Shown piece after piece: positions 16,621 through 24,661 of a DNA stretch of 64,000 nt. Source of the stretch: Acidobacteriota bacterium. GTDB lineage: Bacteria; Acidobacteriota; Terriglobia; Acidiferrales; UBA7541. The stretch is taken from the NCBI GenBank assembly GCA_013289855.1, contig JABCZD010000004.1:186001-250000 (forward strand). Direction: 5' to 3'. Each line of letters begins with the position of its first letter. The stretch's first letter is position 1. Position numbers and translations under genes: made by a program. The notes below the pieces were generated by a model. The model did no database searches, had not been told where the DNA came from, and saw nothing but the letters and a program-made list of their open reading frames with translations.

Positions 16621-17714
16621 GCGCTTGCCCTCGCGCCAGTTCCGAGCAATTTGGCAGCCGATTCGATCAGGTCCACGATGTCGCGCGTGGCATTGGGACG
16701 CGCTAGCTTTTTCGCGTTGGCGGCGATGTGTTGCGTCTCGTCGGGCCGGTCAATTAAGTCGAAAATCTCGTTAGAGAGCCGCGCGAAGTTCAATTCCGGC
16801 TCCGCGATCAGCCGTCCGGCGTTGGCGCGAACCATCTCCTGCGCGTTGCGCAACTGATGGCTGTCCGTGGCGGCCCCGAAAGGAATGAAGATGGCGGTGC
16901 GGCCGGCGGCGGCTACTTCCGCCACAGTGATGGCTCCGGCGCGGCAGACGATGCCATCCGCCCACGCAAACCGTTCCGCCATGTTGGTGATAAAGGGAGA
17001 AACCTCCGCCAGAATTTCTCGCCGCGCGTACGCCGTACGCACCGCATTATAATCGCGTTCGCCGGTCTGATGTACGATGCTCAGCTCGTTCTTGCGCGCG
17101 GCCAGCAAGTCCATGGCATCGACAAACGCGCGGTTGATCGGCAAAGCGCCCTGGCTGCCGCCGGTTATCAGCAGGCGAAACGGCTTGCTCACCGGTTGCG
17201 GAGCGATGGTGAAAAATTCTGGCCGCACCGGGCAGCCGGTGACCACCGCCTTCTCGCCCCAAGCGCTCGCAGTCGTCGCATAACCCGTGGCAATCCGCTT
17301 CGAAATTTTCGCGAGCAGGCGATTCGTCAGGCCGGATTCCGCGTTCGGCTCGAAAATAATGTTGGGAATACCGTTGAGCCACGTCGCCAGCATCATCGGT
17401 CCTGCGGCGTACCCGCCGACGCCGAAGGCCGCGACGGGATGATGCTTGCGCAGCACGGCGCGGGCGTCCATTAGGCCGCTGCCGAGCATCGCGAGATTTT
17501 TTACCAGCGTCATGCCGCCTTTACCTTTCAATCCGGCCACGCGCAGCGTTTCGAGCGGCAATCCTGCCGCAGGAACCAGCCGCATCTCAATGCCGCGCTG
17601 CGTGCCCACCAGCACCACTTCGCGATCGCTGCCGCGTGACAACCACTCCTTCGCGATGGCGATGGCCGGAATCACGTGGCCGCCCGTTCCTCCGCCTGCG
17701 ATCAACAGTTTCAC
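16617..17714 (-). CDS. murG: MurG glycosyltransferase (lipid II synthesis)
   Basis: A 365-residue GT-B enzyme that adds GlcNAc to lipid I at the inner face of the membrane. The glycine loops LLIAGGGTGGHVIPAIAIA (~3) and LITGGSQGALPIN (~185), the F-x-PNAESGLTNRLL motif and the UDP-GlcNAc site RAGAITVAEVAAAGRTAIFIPF (~265) are present. Ten bp separate it from the ftsW stop, and it overlaps murC by 4 bp. Confidence 0.97.
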   Translation of the reverse strand: MKLLIAGGGTGGHVIPAIAIAKEWLSRGSDREVVLVGTQRGIEMRLVPAAGLPLETLRVAGLKGKGGMTLVKNLAMLGSGLMDARAVLRKHHPVAAFGVGGYAAGPMMLATWLNGIPNIIFEPNAESGLTNRLLAKISKRIATGYATTASAWGEKAVVTGCPVRPEFFTIAPQPVSKPFRLLITGGSQGALPINRAFVDAMDLLAARKNELSIVHQTGERDYNAVRTAYARREILAEVSPFITNMAERFAWADGIVCRAGAITVAEVAAAGRTAIFIPFGAATDSHQLRNAQEMVRANAGRLIAEPELNFARLSNEIFDLIDRPDETQHIAANAKKLARPNATRDIVDLIESAAKLLGTGARASA

Positions 17715-17724
17715 CGGCGGCCCG

Positions 17725-18843
17725 TCACGCTTCCGTGGCCTGCTGACTGACGTTGAGCAGAACTCCGGTGGCCAACAGCATCACCAGCAAACTCGAGCCG
17801 CCATAGCTCACGAACGGCAGCGGAATGCCCTTGGTCGGCACCATGCCCAGCACCACCGCAAAATTAATCAGCGCCTGGCTGAGCACCAGCGTGGTAATTC
17901 CCGTGGCCAATAGCCGCCCAAAATTATCCGGCGCATTAAACGCCGCGCGCAAACCGCGCCAGCCGTACATGGCGAAAAGTCCGAGCACCAGCAGCGCGCC
18001 GACGAAGCCGAGCTCTTCGGAAATTACCGCGTAAATAAAATCCGTGTGCGCTTCCGGCAGATAGAATAATTTTTGCTTGCTCTCCATCAAGCCCACGCCG
18101 GAGAAACCGCCGGAACCCACAGCGATCAACGACTGCATCAACTGGAAGCCCGCGCCTTGCGGATCGGCATCGGGATGGAGAAAGGCCAACAGGCGAGCGT
18201 TGCGGTACCCGACGCCGGTAATAAGAAAATATAGAATTGGCAACGCCGCGGCGGCGCCGACGGCGAGCCATTTCCACGAAAGGCCAGCAACGAACAGAAT
18301 CGCCGTGGCGACCAGCAGAATATCCACGGACGTTCCGAGGTCGGGTTGCGCCACGATGAGTCCGACAATCAGCAGCACCGGAGCAGTCGCGGGGAAAATG
18401 GTGTGCAGAAAATCCTCTTGATTGAATTCCATGCGCGCCGCGTTGCGCCGCTGCAAATCCAAAAACCAGGCGAGATATAGAATCACCGCCAGCTTGGCGA
18501 GCTCCGAGGGCTGAATATTTGCCGGCCCCATTTTTATCCAGCGATGCGTGGCGTGCGATTTATCAAGAAAAAATGTGCCGACCAGCAGTAGCAGAACCAC
18601 ACAGACGGTCGTGTAAATCACCGCAGGCTCGCGCAGCTTGCGATAGTCGGTGCGCATCAGAGCGAACATGCCGAAAATTCCGGCGATGAGCCACACCGCC
18701 TGACGCGCCAGAAAAATGTAGGAGTGTCCGTACTGGCTGTCCGCGGTCACCGCCGAGGCGCTGAAAATCATCACCGCGCCGAGAATACATAGCGCAATAG
18801 TTACTCCGAATAGCCAGCGGTCCGTTTCCAGTCGTCTCGGCAC
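17725..18843 (-). CDS. ftsW: septal peptidoglycan glycosyltransferase FtsW
   Basis: A 372-residue SEDS-family membrane protein with about ten helices. Signature regions are VTIALCILGAVMIFSASAV at the N-terminus, the W-IKMGPANIQPSELAKLA loop, QPDLGTS, the extracellular loop with AVISEELGFVGAL, and the C-terminal GMVPTKGIPLPFVSYGGSSL. FtsW polymerises lipid II at the septum with its partner FtsI. I chose a GTG at 18843 because GAGG stands just ahead of it and the first helix starts soon after; the frame runs open to 18903 inside murD. Confidence 0.96.
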   Translation of the reverse strand: MPRRLETDRWLFGVTIALCILGAVMIFSASAVTADSQYGHSYIFLARQAVWLIAGIFGMFALMRTDYRKLREPAVIYTTVCVVLLLLVGTFFLDKSHATHRWIKMGPANIQPSELAKLAVILYLAWFLDLQRRNAARMEFNQEDFLHTIFPATAPVLLIVGLIVAQPDLGTSVDILLVATAILFVAGLSWKWLAVGAAAALPILYFLITGVGYRNARLLAFLHPDADPQGAGFQLMQSLIAVGSGGFSGVGLMESKQKLFYLPEAHTDFIYAVISEELGFVGALLVLGLFAMYGWRGLRAAFNAPDNFGRLLATGITTLVLSQALINFAVVLGMVPTKGIPLPFVSYGGSSLLVMLLATGVLLNVSQQATEA

Positions 18844-18850
18844 TGATTCC

Positions 18851-20248
18851 TCACTTCCCTGCTTGCACGGTCGTGGCGCTAGATGACAGCGCGGCACGCT
18901 CAATCAATTTATGCACCAATTGCTTGAACACGCGCCCGCGCTGCTCGTAATTCTCAAACTGATCGAAACTTGCGCAAGCCGGCGCCAGCAATACAATGTC
19001 ACCCGGGCGCGCCGCGCGTTCGCCGTGTTCGACCGCGCGTTCTAGAGTTTCGACGCGTTCCACTTTTACACTGCCGGCGATTTGACCGGCAATTTTTTCT
19101 GCTGCGCTGCCGATCAGCAGCACCAGAATGGTGCGTTCGCTTAACTCCTTGCGCAGCGCGGTGTAATCACTGTCTTTATCTTTGCCGCCCAGGATCACGA
19201 TTACGCGTCCCGAAAAGGCTTCCAGCGCTTTCTGCGTGGCATCGACGTTGGTGGCTTTAGAATCGTTGTAGTAGCGCACGCCGGCGATTTCCGCCACGAA
19301 TTCCAGGCGATGCTCCACGCCGGCAAAGCTTTTAACGGCGCTGGCGATTTTTTGTGCGTCTGCACCAGCAAGTTTCGCCGCCAGCACCGCCGCCAGAATA
19401 TTTTCCCAATTATGTGCGCCGACTAGCGGAATTTCCGAAACCCGTAAGATGGCTTGCTCCTCGCCGTCGATGCGCAGCACGATCTGTCTATCTTTTACAA
19501 TCGCGCCTTGCCCCACGCGTTTCTTGCGGCTGAACCAGTAGACTTGCGGACGCGCCGGCGCGTACGGCGTGGTTCCCGCATCGTCGGCGTTTAGGATCGC
19601 CATGTCACGCTCCGTCTGATTCGCAAAAATTCTGGCTTTGGCGCGGCCGTACGCTTCCATGGTGTGATGGCGGTCCAAGTGATCGGGCGTCAGATTCAGA
19701 AAAACGGCAATGTTGGGGCGAAACGTTTCCGTCAATTCCAGCTGAAAGCTGCTCAACTCGGCTACCGTGATCGTGTCGTCGCGCGACGCCTCGACGGCGC
19801 TGATAAGCGGCGTGCCAATATTTCCGGCGAGAATGGTCGAGAATCCCGCGCTCCTCAGGATGTGCTCGACCAGCGAGGTCGTGGTAGTTTTCCCGTTCGC
19901 CCCGGTAATCCCGATCAATTTTCCGGAAAGGAAACGAGATGCCAGTTCAATCTCGCTCCAAATCGTGATTCCGTTTTTCCGCGCCGCCACCAGGTGCGGC
20001 AGGTCGGAGGGAACACCCGGACTGGGAACAATCAAATCCTGCGCGAGAAAAAGATCGTCCTCATGTGCGCGCAATTCGCAAATCACGCCCGCGGCGCGCA
20101 ATTTCTTGACGGCCTCGCAAAGCTCGTTTTCCGGGCGCGTATCGGTTGCTGTAACGTGGGCGCCGCGCGCAGCGCAAAACAGGGCCGTAGCCACGCCGGT
20201 GCGCGCCAGCCCCACGACCAGCACGCGCTTCCCGTTCAACTCCACCAT
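18851..20248 (-). CDS. murD: UDP-N-acetylmuramoylalanine--D-glutamate ligase MurD
   Basis: A ~465-residue ligase that adds D-Glu to UDP-MurNAc-L-Ala. It shows NGKRVLVVGLARTGVATALF at the N-terminus, the ATP site GITGANGKTTTTSLVEHIL (~118), AELSSFQLELT, LNLTPDHLDRH, the central ARVRYYNDSKATN-like motif (GVRYYNDSKATNVDA, ~318) and VILGGKDKDSDY. The ATG at 20248 puts the fold at the very N-terminus; another ATG at 20257 and a TTG at 20326 are in frame. It follows mraY and precedes ftsW by 7 bp. Confidence 0.96.
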   Translation of the reverse strand: MVELNGKRVLVVGLARTGVATALFCAARGAHVTATDTRPENELCEAVKKLRAAGVICELRAHEDDLFLAQDLIVPSPGVPSDLPHLVAARKNGITIWSEIELASRFLSGKLIGITGANGKTTTTSLVEHILRSAGFSTILAGNIGTPLISAVEASRDDTITVAELSSFQLELTETFRPNIAVFLNLTPDHLDRHHTMEAYGRAKARIFANQTERDMAILNADDAGTTPYAPARPQVYWFSRKKRVGQGAIVKDRQIVLRIDGEEQAILRVSEIPLVGAHNWENILAAVLAAKLAGADAQKIASAVKSFAGVEHRLEFVAEIAGVRYYNDSKATNVDATQKALEAFSGRVIVILGGKDKDSDYTALRKELSERTILVLLIGSAAEKIAGQIAGSVKVERVETLERAVEHGERAARPGDIVLLAPACASFDQFENYEQRGRVFKQLVHKLIERAALSSSATTVQAGK

Positions 20249-20326
20249 GTTCGGCATCGCCCTGTTCGCCCCGCTCCGTTCAAGTATCGTTCGCAACTCA
20301 TCTTTCGCAACTTGTCTTGGACGCAA

Positions 20327-21472
20327 CTAGCGCAATTTCAATGTGGTCAACGCAAACAGCGCGAACACTAACGCCACAATCCAGAACCTGACAATCACTT
20401 TCGATTCGCTCCAACCCAGCAATTCAAAATGATGGTGAATGGGCGCCATGCGGAAAATCCGCTTTCCACGCAACTTGAACGAACCAACCTGCAAAATCAC
20501 CGACAACGCTTCCAGCACAAAAATTCCGCCCACAAAGAACAGTAGAATCTCCTGCTTGATGATGACCGCAATCACGCCCAGCGTGCCTCCGAGAGACAAC
20601 GAGCCCACATCGCCCATGAAGATCTCCGCGGGATGCGCGTTGTACCAAAGAAAACCCAGCGAAGCGCCCACCAGCGCGCCGCAAAAAATCGTCAGCTCTC
20701 CAACGCCGGGAATGTACTGAATGTCTAGATACTGCGCCCAGCGAAAATTGCTGCTGACGTATGTCAGCACCGTCAGCGCGCCCGCGGCGATCACCGTGCA
20801 GCCAATTGCCAGACCGTCCAGTCCGTCCGTAAGATTCACGGCATTCGAGGAACCCACAATCACCAGAGCGATAAAAACAAGAAATGGCACGAACGCCAGC
20901 GGCCACAAGTGTCCGCCAAAATTTGCGGGACTGAGGAACGAATGAACCACCAGGTCCGGCTGGAATCGTTTGAAAAACGGAAAAACCAGCTGCGTGGAAT
21001 GCGCATTGCGCGTGGCCAGCGCCAGCAATCCGACGCCTACCACCAGGCTTACCAGCACCTGCAGCAACAATTTCTTCTTTGCGGTCAGACCCAAATTTTG
21101 CTTTTTCGCCACTTTGGCGTAGTCATCCACAAATCCGATGGCCGCAAACCCAAGCAGCGCGAAAAGCGCCAGCCAGATAAACGCGTTCGAGAGATCCGCC
21201 CAAAGCAGCGTGGGGACCGCCGTCGACAGCACAATCAACACGCCGCCCATCGTGGGCGTTCCAGCCTTTTTCTTGTGCGCTTCGGGACCTTCTTCGCGGA
21301 TGAATTGTCCGATCTGCAGTTCGCCCAGCCGCCGAATCAACCACGGCCCAAACACCAGCGCCAGAAACATGGCCGTAAGGCTGGCATACACGGTGCGCAC
21401 GGTAATGTAGCGAAATACATTGAGCGGGCTGAAATAACGCAGCAGCACGTGGTAGACGAGGTAGTAGAGCAT
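20327..21472 (-). CDS. mraY: phospho-MurNAc-pentapeptide transferase MraY
   Basis: A 381-residue polytopic enzyme that makes lipid I from UDP-MurNAc-pentapeptide and undecaprenyl phosphate. Marks: the cytoplasmic EEGPEAHKKKAGTPTMGGVLI loop, the Asp pair in GFVDDYAKV (~115), NAVNLTDGLDGLAIG (~212), AEIFMGDVGSLSLGG (~283) and the PIHHHFELLGWSESKV motif near the C-terminus. About ten membrane helices. The start lies 1 bp after the murF stop. Confidence 0.97.
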   Translation of the reverse strand: MLYYLVYHVLLRYFSPLNVFRYITVRTVYASLTAMFLALVFGPWLIRRLGELQIGQFIREEGPEAHKKKAGTPTMGGVLIVLSTAVPTLLWADLSNAFIWLALFALLGFAAIGFVDDYAKVAKKQNLGLTAKKKLLLQVLVSLVVGVGLLALATRNAHSTQLVFPFFKRFQPDLVVHSFLSPANFGGHLWPLAFVPFLVFIALVIVGSSNAVNLTDGLDGLAIGCTVIAAGALTVLTYVSSNFRWAQYLDIQYIPGVGELTIFCGALVGASLGFLWYNAHPAEIFMGDVGSLSLGGTLGVIAVIIKQEILLFFVGGIFVLEALSVILQVGSFKLRGKRIFRMAPIHHHFELLGWSESKVIVRFWIVALVFALFALTTLKLR

Positions 21473-21473
21473 C

Positions 21474-22925
21474 TCAGTGATGGACCTCTGCGCTAGGCGC
21501 CGCTCCGGGCGTACCGCCCGGCTCCGTGTGCCGAGCGATCAACGCTTCCACGATGCGCTCCATTTTCACGCCACGCGAACCCTTCACCAGCAGGAGGTCG
21601 CCGGTGGTCACAAAGTCTTCCAGAAATTTTGCGGCTTCTTCCGGTGTCGGGAAAAATTTCGTCTGTGCGGATGAAAAGCCAGCCTGCAACGCGCCTCGCA
21701 CAATTTCCGCTGCGTCGCCGGACACTCCGACAATCCAGTCAATCTTCCCGGTTTTTGCGGCGAATTGCCCCGCCGCGCGGTGCAATTCAGCGGACGAATT
21801 TCCCAGCTCGCGCATCTCGCCGGCAGCCAGGATGCGGCGGCGAAAGTTTGGCGTCGCCGCTAGTAATTCCGTCATGGCCTCCAGCGCCGCGGGGCTCGAG
21901 TTGTAACTGTCGTTGATCAGCGCCGCTCCATTGGAAAATCGCAGCAGCTCGCCGCGCATCGCCGGCGCACGAAGCACGCGAAAGACGTGCTGCGCCTCCG
22001 CCGCGCCGATGCCCCAAACGCTGGCCGCCGCGAGCGCCGCCAGCGCGTTGGAAATCGCATGCCGTCCCGGCACAGCCAATTCGAGACGCACACGGCCTTC
22101 CGGGCTCAGATAATCGAAAGCCGAACCCAGCGCGCCGCGGTCCTCAATATTTTCCGCGCTAAAAAACGCCGGCTTGGCGATTCCATACGTAAGCACGCGT
22201 CCCGGCGCAAACGCGCCAAACGCCGCCACGCGCGGATCGTCCGCATTCAACACCGCGGTGGACTCGCGTCCGTTCAAGCCTTCAATCAATTCGCGCTTGG
22301 CCAAAGCAATCTCGTCAATCGAGGCAAAAAATTCCAGATGCGCCGCGGACACGCGCGTCACCACGCCAACGTCCGGCTTGGCAATCTCCGCGAGCCGCGC
22401 GAGCTCGCCGCGACGCGACATGCCCATTTCCAGCACTGCGGCCTCGTCCGTTGGTTCCAGGCGAAACAGCGTCAGCGGCAGTCCATATTCGTTGTTAAAA
22501 TTTCCTTCGGACTTCAAGACCCGCAGCTTCGCGCCCAGCAATGCCGCCAGGATCTCTTTGGTAGTGGTTTTACCCACCGAGCCTGTGACGCCGGCAATCT
22601 TCCCGCCCCAGGATTCGCGTACCGCGCGCCCCAACTGCTTGAGCGCCGCGAAGGTATCGTTAACGGTGAGGCAGCGCGCGCGAATCGCGTCGTCGTAACT
22701 CGCAACACGCTCGCGCGCCACCAATGCGGCGACGGCGCCGCGACCAAAGGCTGCAGCCACATGATCGTGTCCATCGTGACGCGGTCCGTGGATGGCGATG
22801 AACAGTTCTCCGGCACGTAGCGTGCGAGAATCAATCGACACGCCGGCCACCCGGGCCAGAGCGTCGAGCCCCGCTCCCGTCCGCGCATCCACCGCGCCAG
22901 CCACCTGTGCAATCGTCCACCGCAT
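21474..22925 (-). CDS. murF: UDP-MurNAc-tripeptide D-Ala-D-Ala ligase MurF
   Basis: A 483-residue ligase that adds D-Ala-D-Ala to complete the UDP-MurNAc-pentapeptide. Marks: the N-terminal SIDSRTLRAGELFIAIHG, the ATP site AGVTGSVGKTTTKEILAALL (~112), NFNNEYGLPLTL, MGMSRRGELARL, the DSYNSSPAALEAM motif (~342) and the C-terminal LLVKGSRGVKME. GAGG precedes the ATG. No ddl gene for its D-Ala-D-Ala substrate is in the window. A 148-bp spacer with a hairpin repeat separates it from murE, the only sizeable gap in the mur part of the cluster. Confidence 0.97.
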   Translation of the reverse strand: MRWTIAQVAGAVDARTGAGLDALARVAGVSIDSRTLRAGELFIAIHGPRHDGHDHVAAAFGRGAVAALVARERVASYDDAIRARCLTVNDTFAALKQLGRAVRESWGGKIAGVTGSVGKTTTKEILAALLGAKLRVLKSEGNFNNEYGLPLTLFRLEPTDEAAVLEMGMSRRGELARLAEIAKPDVGVVTRVSAAHLEFFASIDEIALAKRELIEGLNGRESTAVLNADDPRVAAFGAFAPGRVLTYGIAKPAFFSAENIEDRGALGSAFDYLSPEGRVRLELAVPGRHAISNALAALAAASVWGIGAAEAQHVFRVLRAPAMRGELLRFSNGAALINDSYNSSPAALEAMTELLAATPNFRRRILAAGEMRELGNSSAELHRAAGQFAAKTGKIDWIVGVSGDAAEIVRGALQAGFSSAQTKFFPTPEEAAKFLEDFVTTGDLLLVKGSRGVKMERIVEALIARHTEPGGTPGAAPSAEVHH

Positions 22926-22990
22926 ACATTCCTCAACGAGTTAGCAAAGTATCCCGCGCGTTTGTTGTTCACCGTATGGAGGGCTCCTCC

Positions 22991-23035
22991 TTTACCCTGA
23001 GCCCGCGCAGCAGGCGAAGGTTTACCCTTCGCCTG
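22991..23035. repeat. dispersed repeat with long hairpin in the murE-murF gap
   Basis: TTTACCCTGAGCCCGCGCAG continues to GGCGAAGG, and an inverted copy CCTTCGCCTGCGC follows after TTTAC, giving a stem of about 13 bp. It belongs to the TTTACCC...CGAAGGG family also found at 9845, 28314 and 58136. It could act as a processing or attenuation hairpin within the operon. Confidence 0.6.
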
Positions 23036-23073
23036 CGCAACGGACAAAGGTTGCGACGAAACCCGAAGGCAGT

Positions 23074-24660
23074 TCATGCATGTTGATACCCACGTGCCCG
23101 CAATGCCGCTCGTGCCATTTCGCGATCGTCAAAATGCAGCGTCCCGCTCGCCAGGATCTGATAATCCTCGTGCCCTTTGCCCGCCAATAATATGATGTCT
23201 CCGGCGCGTGCCTCGTCCATCGCCAATCCAATCGCTTTTCCGCGGTCCGGCTCGATCAAGTATTTGCCCGACGTTTTCTGCAAGCCGACAATAATGTCGC
23301 TGATAATTTTCAGCGGATCCTCGCTGCGCGGATTGTCACTGGAAAGAATCGTGAGATCGCTTAACCTCCCGGTCACTTCTCCCATCACCGGGCGCTTGGT
23401 GCGGTCTTTCCCGCCGCCGCAGCCGAACAATGTGATGATGCGGCCTTTGGCGTTCAATTCCCGCGCGGTGCGAATTAAATTTTCCAGCGCATCGTCCGTG
23501 TGCGCGTAGTCCACAATCACAAAAAATGGCTGACCTTCATCGATGCGCTGGAAGCGGCCGGAAACGCTCGCAAGATTCTGCAACCCGGTCTCTATAGCAG
23601 TATTCGCAATTCCCAGCGCCTGCGCCGCACCAATCGCCGCAAGGATGTTGTAAACATTAATCCGTCCAACCAGGCGCGAGTTCACCTGAACTTTTCCGTT
23701 TGGCGTCTGCGCCGCAAAGGTCAAGCCCTCGAACGAAAGTTGGAATTTTTTTGTAGTGATGTCGGCAGTGGAATCGATTCCGTAGGTGACGGTGCGCCTC
23801 GCGAGTCCGCCGAGTTGTTTGCCGTAGGCGTCATCGCTATTTACAATGGCCACGTCCGGCGCGCCCGCTCCCAGACCTTCAAATAATCGGCGCTTGGCCG
23901 CGAAATAATCCTCGAAGGTCTTGTGATAGTCCATATGCTCGCGGGTCAAATTCGTGAACACCGCGGCCGCGAAATGGCAACCCCACAAGCGTTCCATGCT
24001 CAACGCGTGTGAACTGGCTTCCAGCACCGCGAATTCGCCGCCCTCGTCGCGAATCTCGGCGAAAAATCTCTGTAAGTCCAGCGATTCCGGCGTGGTATTC
24101 GGCGCGGGATATTCGCCGCGTGGCGTGTGATAGGCAATCGTTCCGAACAATCCGGTCTTCGCGCCAGACGCTTTCACCATCGCATCGAGTAGTGAAGTGG
24201 TTGTGGTCTTTCCGTTGGTGCCCGTTACCGCCGCGAGCCGAAGGCTCGCCGCCGGATGTCCATAGAAATTCGCCGCGGCAATCGCGAGAGCCTTGCGCGG
24301 TTCGCTCACCTGCACCCACGCCACATCGGCGGGCAGCCAGCCCGGTGCACGGTCTTCGCTGACAATCGCGATGGCCCCATTCGCGATGGCATCTTTCAGA
24401 AATGTATTTCCATCGGCTTTTGCGCCATGCAACGCAAAAAATAGCGATTGCGGAGCGGCCTTGCGTGAATCACAAGCGATCTGCCGAATTTCCAATTGCG
24501 CGACCGCTGCGGGCACGGTCGCTGGTACGCCGTCGAACAGCGCGCGCAGCGCCTTGGGCAATTTAGAATTCGTCGTCAGCAAGGTATCCCGTGAATCTGC
24601 CGCTTGCGGCGTAATTTCTCTCCGCTCTTCTTCGCGTGTGTCGCTAAGCCCGGTGGTCAT
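23074..24660 (-). CDS. murE: UDP-MurNAc-L-Ala-D-Glu--diamino acid ligase MurE
   Basis: A 528-residue ligase that adds the third amino acid of the stem peptide. Marks: IACDSRKAAPQSLFFALHG, the ATP site AVTGTNGKTTTTSLLDAM (~148), TTPESLDLQ, EASSHAL (~210), NLTREHMDYH, and the C-terminal DNPRSEDPLKIISDI (~435). The DNPR motif is that of enzymes that use meso-diaminopimelate rather than L-Lys, so a DAP-type wall is expected. An N-terminal extension of about 30 polar residues is unusual and may mean a start further in. One bp separates it from the ftsI stop. Confidence 0.96.
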   Translation of the reverse strand: MTTGLSDTREEERREITPQAADSRDTLLTTNSKLPKALRALFDGVPATVPAAVAQLEIRQIACDSRKAAPQSLFFALHGAKADGNTFLKDAIANGAIAIVSEDRAPGWLPADVAWVQVSEPRKALAIAAANFYGHPAASLRLAAVTGTNGKTTTTSLLDAMVKASGAKTGLFGTIAYHTPRGEYPAPNTTPESLDLQRFFAEIRDEGGEFAVLEASSHALSMERLWGCHFAAAVFTNLTREHMDYHKTFEDYFAAKRRLFEGLGAGAPDVAIVNSDDAYGKQLGGLARRTVTYGIDSTADITTKKFQLSFEGLTFAAQTPNGKVQVNSRLVGRINVYNILAAIGAAQALGIANTAIETGLQNLASVSGRFQRIDEGQPFFVIVDYAHTDDALENLIRTARELNAKGRIITLFGCGGGKDRTKRPVMGEVTGRLSDLTILSSDNPRSEDPLKIISDIIVGLQKTSGKYLIEPDRGKAIGLAMDEARAGDIILLAGKGHEDYQILASGTLHFDDREMARAALRARGYQHA

Positions 24661-24661
24661 G